Positions 50,498-51,948 of a stretch of 51,948 nt of DNA are shown one piece after another. The DNA is from a virus. The stretch's first letter is position 1. The number at the start of each line of letters is the position of its first letter. The translations under genes were made by a program, and so were the position numbers. The notes under the pieces are model-generated. The model worked only from the letters and a program-made list of their open reading frames with translations. It was not told the DNA's origin and did not search any database. Location of the stretch: positions 1 through 51,948 of IMG/VR virus record IMGVR_UViG_3300034407_001903. One strand, 5' to 3'.

Positions 50498-51948
50498 ATG
50501 TTTTTAGCAGAAATAAGAAACGAAGCAGCCAAACCAAAAGTAGTTGAAGAAGGCTACAATGCTGGTGCAGGCGACACAGTCATTGTAGAGGCTCTAAGTA
50601 GAGTTGCTTCGGATGGTTTAGCAGATTTTAGACCAGGATTTGCAATTAACTTTCCGACTACTCCAGCAGATGGCGATGTAATAAGAGTTATTGTAAAAGG
50701 ATACGGGCATACTCAAAATGCTGTAAGCATTAGAGCGCAACATCCTATAGATTTTAGAACTACAGCACAAATACCTGATGCAACATATGTTAATCAGTTC
50801 CTTGGAGATCCTAAAACATTGTTACTTTCAGATGATAATCTAGAAACAGTGTTTGTGTATAACGGCGAAACAAGTAAATGGGACAGTAGTACAAATGTTG
50901 CATCTTTAGATTTTAGAAGATTGCGCCCAACAGAAGCAGAACTAGCAACTAAAAATGTTCAATTAGTAACATGTGATTTTCAACCAGCAATGTGGGACAA
51001 TCCGTTTAACTATGACGGAACAATTGCGCAAGAATCTGTATATGGATGGAGTGCTCCTACTGCCGCAGCAAATCACTTAGGATTTATTGAAAACAAGTAC
51101 GGAGTGCAAACATTTGGTGATGGCGCAGATTATCCAAGTTCTGGAATATATGCACAAGGTGATCCGCAATGGCACGATCATCAATATGACGGAGCTCGCC
51201 CAGCTAATACTGTAACTTATGCAACCCAATTAGCAAGTCCTGTTACTGACTTTGGATGGTATTTTGGAACTAATGGCACTGGCGCAGCAGATAATGGCGC
51301 ACTTCCAGTGGGTGTAACAAGCGGCACTACTATTAACAATTTCTTGTTTGGATATCGTGCTTTTAACAATCAAATTGGAGAAGGCGCATTGAACGCTACT
51401 GCAACATCAGTTAGCTATAATACTCAAGATGTGTTTCCTGATCCATTAGCTAACGAAGGTTACGCAGCAACACTAAATGAAAACTTTGATGTTAACTTCC
51501 AAATTGTTCGTGATGATATTGCTAACAACCGTCCATTCTTTGTATGTTGGAGACACTGGAACATTACTGAAAAAACTACCCCTGCTAATAAACTACCACC
51601 TGAAACAGTCGGTGGCACAAGTATGTGTAAGAGTTTACCGGTTAAGTTTTACAGTTGGGGAGCGCCAGCAGCTACCGGACCATTCAATGAAGATTATTAT
51701 GTCGGCGGCGTAGACGATTTTGAATCATCAGTAGGACACTGGACGTTATGTGTTGGGTACATAGAAGTTGGAGCGGGTTATACTACTACGCCTGAAAATG
51801 CAACACATCCGCATATTTCACCTTCGAGTAAATACTTAATAGTTGTTGACGATAACGCTCAAACAGATGCAAACGGTGCAAGTGCATTGAACGGAATGGA
51901 TCAGCGTGTGCTAAAAGCAATACCTGTAATTGAAAACGGTGTTACTAC
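50498..51948 (+). CDS. virion structural protein, 3' end outside window
   Basis: ATG 50498 follows the previous stop by one base, with ACGGAGAA as ribosome site. The frame stays open to the window edge for 483 codons. The start (MFLAEIRNEAAKPKVVEEGY) and early NFPTTPADGDVIRVIVKGYG resemble the tip domain at the end of the previous gene (GVTITLPTVAELGDEIRVID), suggesting a shared module. Later parts are rich in aromatic and Asn residues (FGWYFGTNGTGAADNG, FFVCWRHWNITEK) with several cysteines. It is probably a fibre-tip, receptor-binding or baseplate protein; the family is unknown and the C-terminus unseen. Confidence 0.72.
   Translation, partial: MFLAEIRNEAAKPKVVEEGYNAGAGDTVIVEALSRVASDGLADFRPGFAINFPTTPADGDVIRVIVKGYGHTQNAVSIRAQHPIDFRTTAQIPDATYVNQFLGDPKTLLLSDDNLETVFVYNGETSKWDSSTNVASLDFRRLRPTEAELATKNVQLVTCDFQPAMWDNPFNYDGTIAQESVYGWSAPTAAANHLGFIENKYGVQTFGDGADYPSSGIYAQGDPQWHDHQYDGARPANTVTYATQLASPVTDFGWYFGTNGTGAADNGALPVGVTSGTTINNFLFGYRAFNNQIGEGALNATATSVSYNTQDVFPDPLANEGYAATLNENFDVNFQIVRDDIANNRPFFVCWRHWNITEKTTPANKLPPETVGGTSMCKSLPVKFYSWGAPAATGPFNEDYYVGGVDDFESSVGHWTLCVGYIEVGAGYTTTPENATHPHISPSSKYLIVVDDNAQTDANGASALNGMDQRVLKAIPVIENGVT

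Noticed and set aside
1-51948. tRNA genes, CRISPR arrays, insertion sequences or integration sites
   Set aside because: Intergenic gaps are short and contain only promoter-like words, ribosome sites and two terminators. No cloverleaf, spaced direct repeats or transposase was found.

Overview
The window is a section of a T4-like myovirus genome, almost certainly a marine phage. The evidence is the intact T4 head block in T4 order: portal gp20, a gp67-like protein, an acidic core protein (gp68-like), protease gp21, scaffold gp22 and major capsid protein gp23. A gp14-gp15 neck/tail-completion pair, a tape measure protein with a tail assembly chaperone, and very long repetitive fibre-type structural proteins like those of marine T4-like phages also fit. 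DNA is AT-rich. Sites resembling the T4 late promoter (core ATAAATA, usually followed by C) stand in front of several transcription units. No tRNA, integrase, transposase, reverse transcriptase or CRISPR array was seen. The host cannot be named from sequence alone; a pqqA gene points to a PQQ-using marine proteobacterium, which is inference.

Layout. 1-5707: end of a membrane-segment-rich unknown protein; a leftward tail assembly chaperone (gp26-like) with a -1 frameshift site producing a longer form; divergent late promoters; a rightward tape measure; the portal. 5724-10337: prohead core, protease, scaffold and capsid, interrupted by one MptE/DUF115-like gene. 10358-10642: two strong hairpin terminators bracketing a 23-residue PqqA homologue. 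10764-28957: five structural proteins, including a 1500-residue beta-helix/fibre protein and a 3920-residue giant with seven ~160-residue Cys-containing repeats.

28961-42934 is an accessory island unlike the rest. On the plus strand, two small paralogous proteins both end in a Cys-His-x-Ser triple repeat (ICH[A/S]SCHYSCHGSRGRR). They are followed, with touching or overlapping genes, by two unknown proteins and six radical SAM proteins. Five of these six are tandem paralogues sharing CxxxCxGCF, a GPTD motif where GGE is expected, and a C-terminal CxxC-x5-C-x16/17-C cluster. Head-on from the minus strand comes a second operon: gp14, gp15, a Nudix hydrolase, two Fe(II)-oxygenase-like proteins, three more radical SAM proteins and a small unknown. 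The two operons overlap by 116 bp at their 3' ends. Nine radical SAM proteins next to a pair of repeat-tailed small proteins look like a phage-borne peptide or virion-protein modification system (RiPP-like). This is the main candidate for a previously undescribed system here.

45781-51948: a divergent late promoter and a 1557-residue fibre/baseplate-type protein with repeats, then a structural-type gene that runs off the window end.
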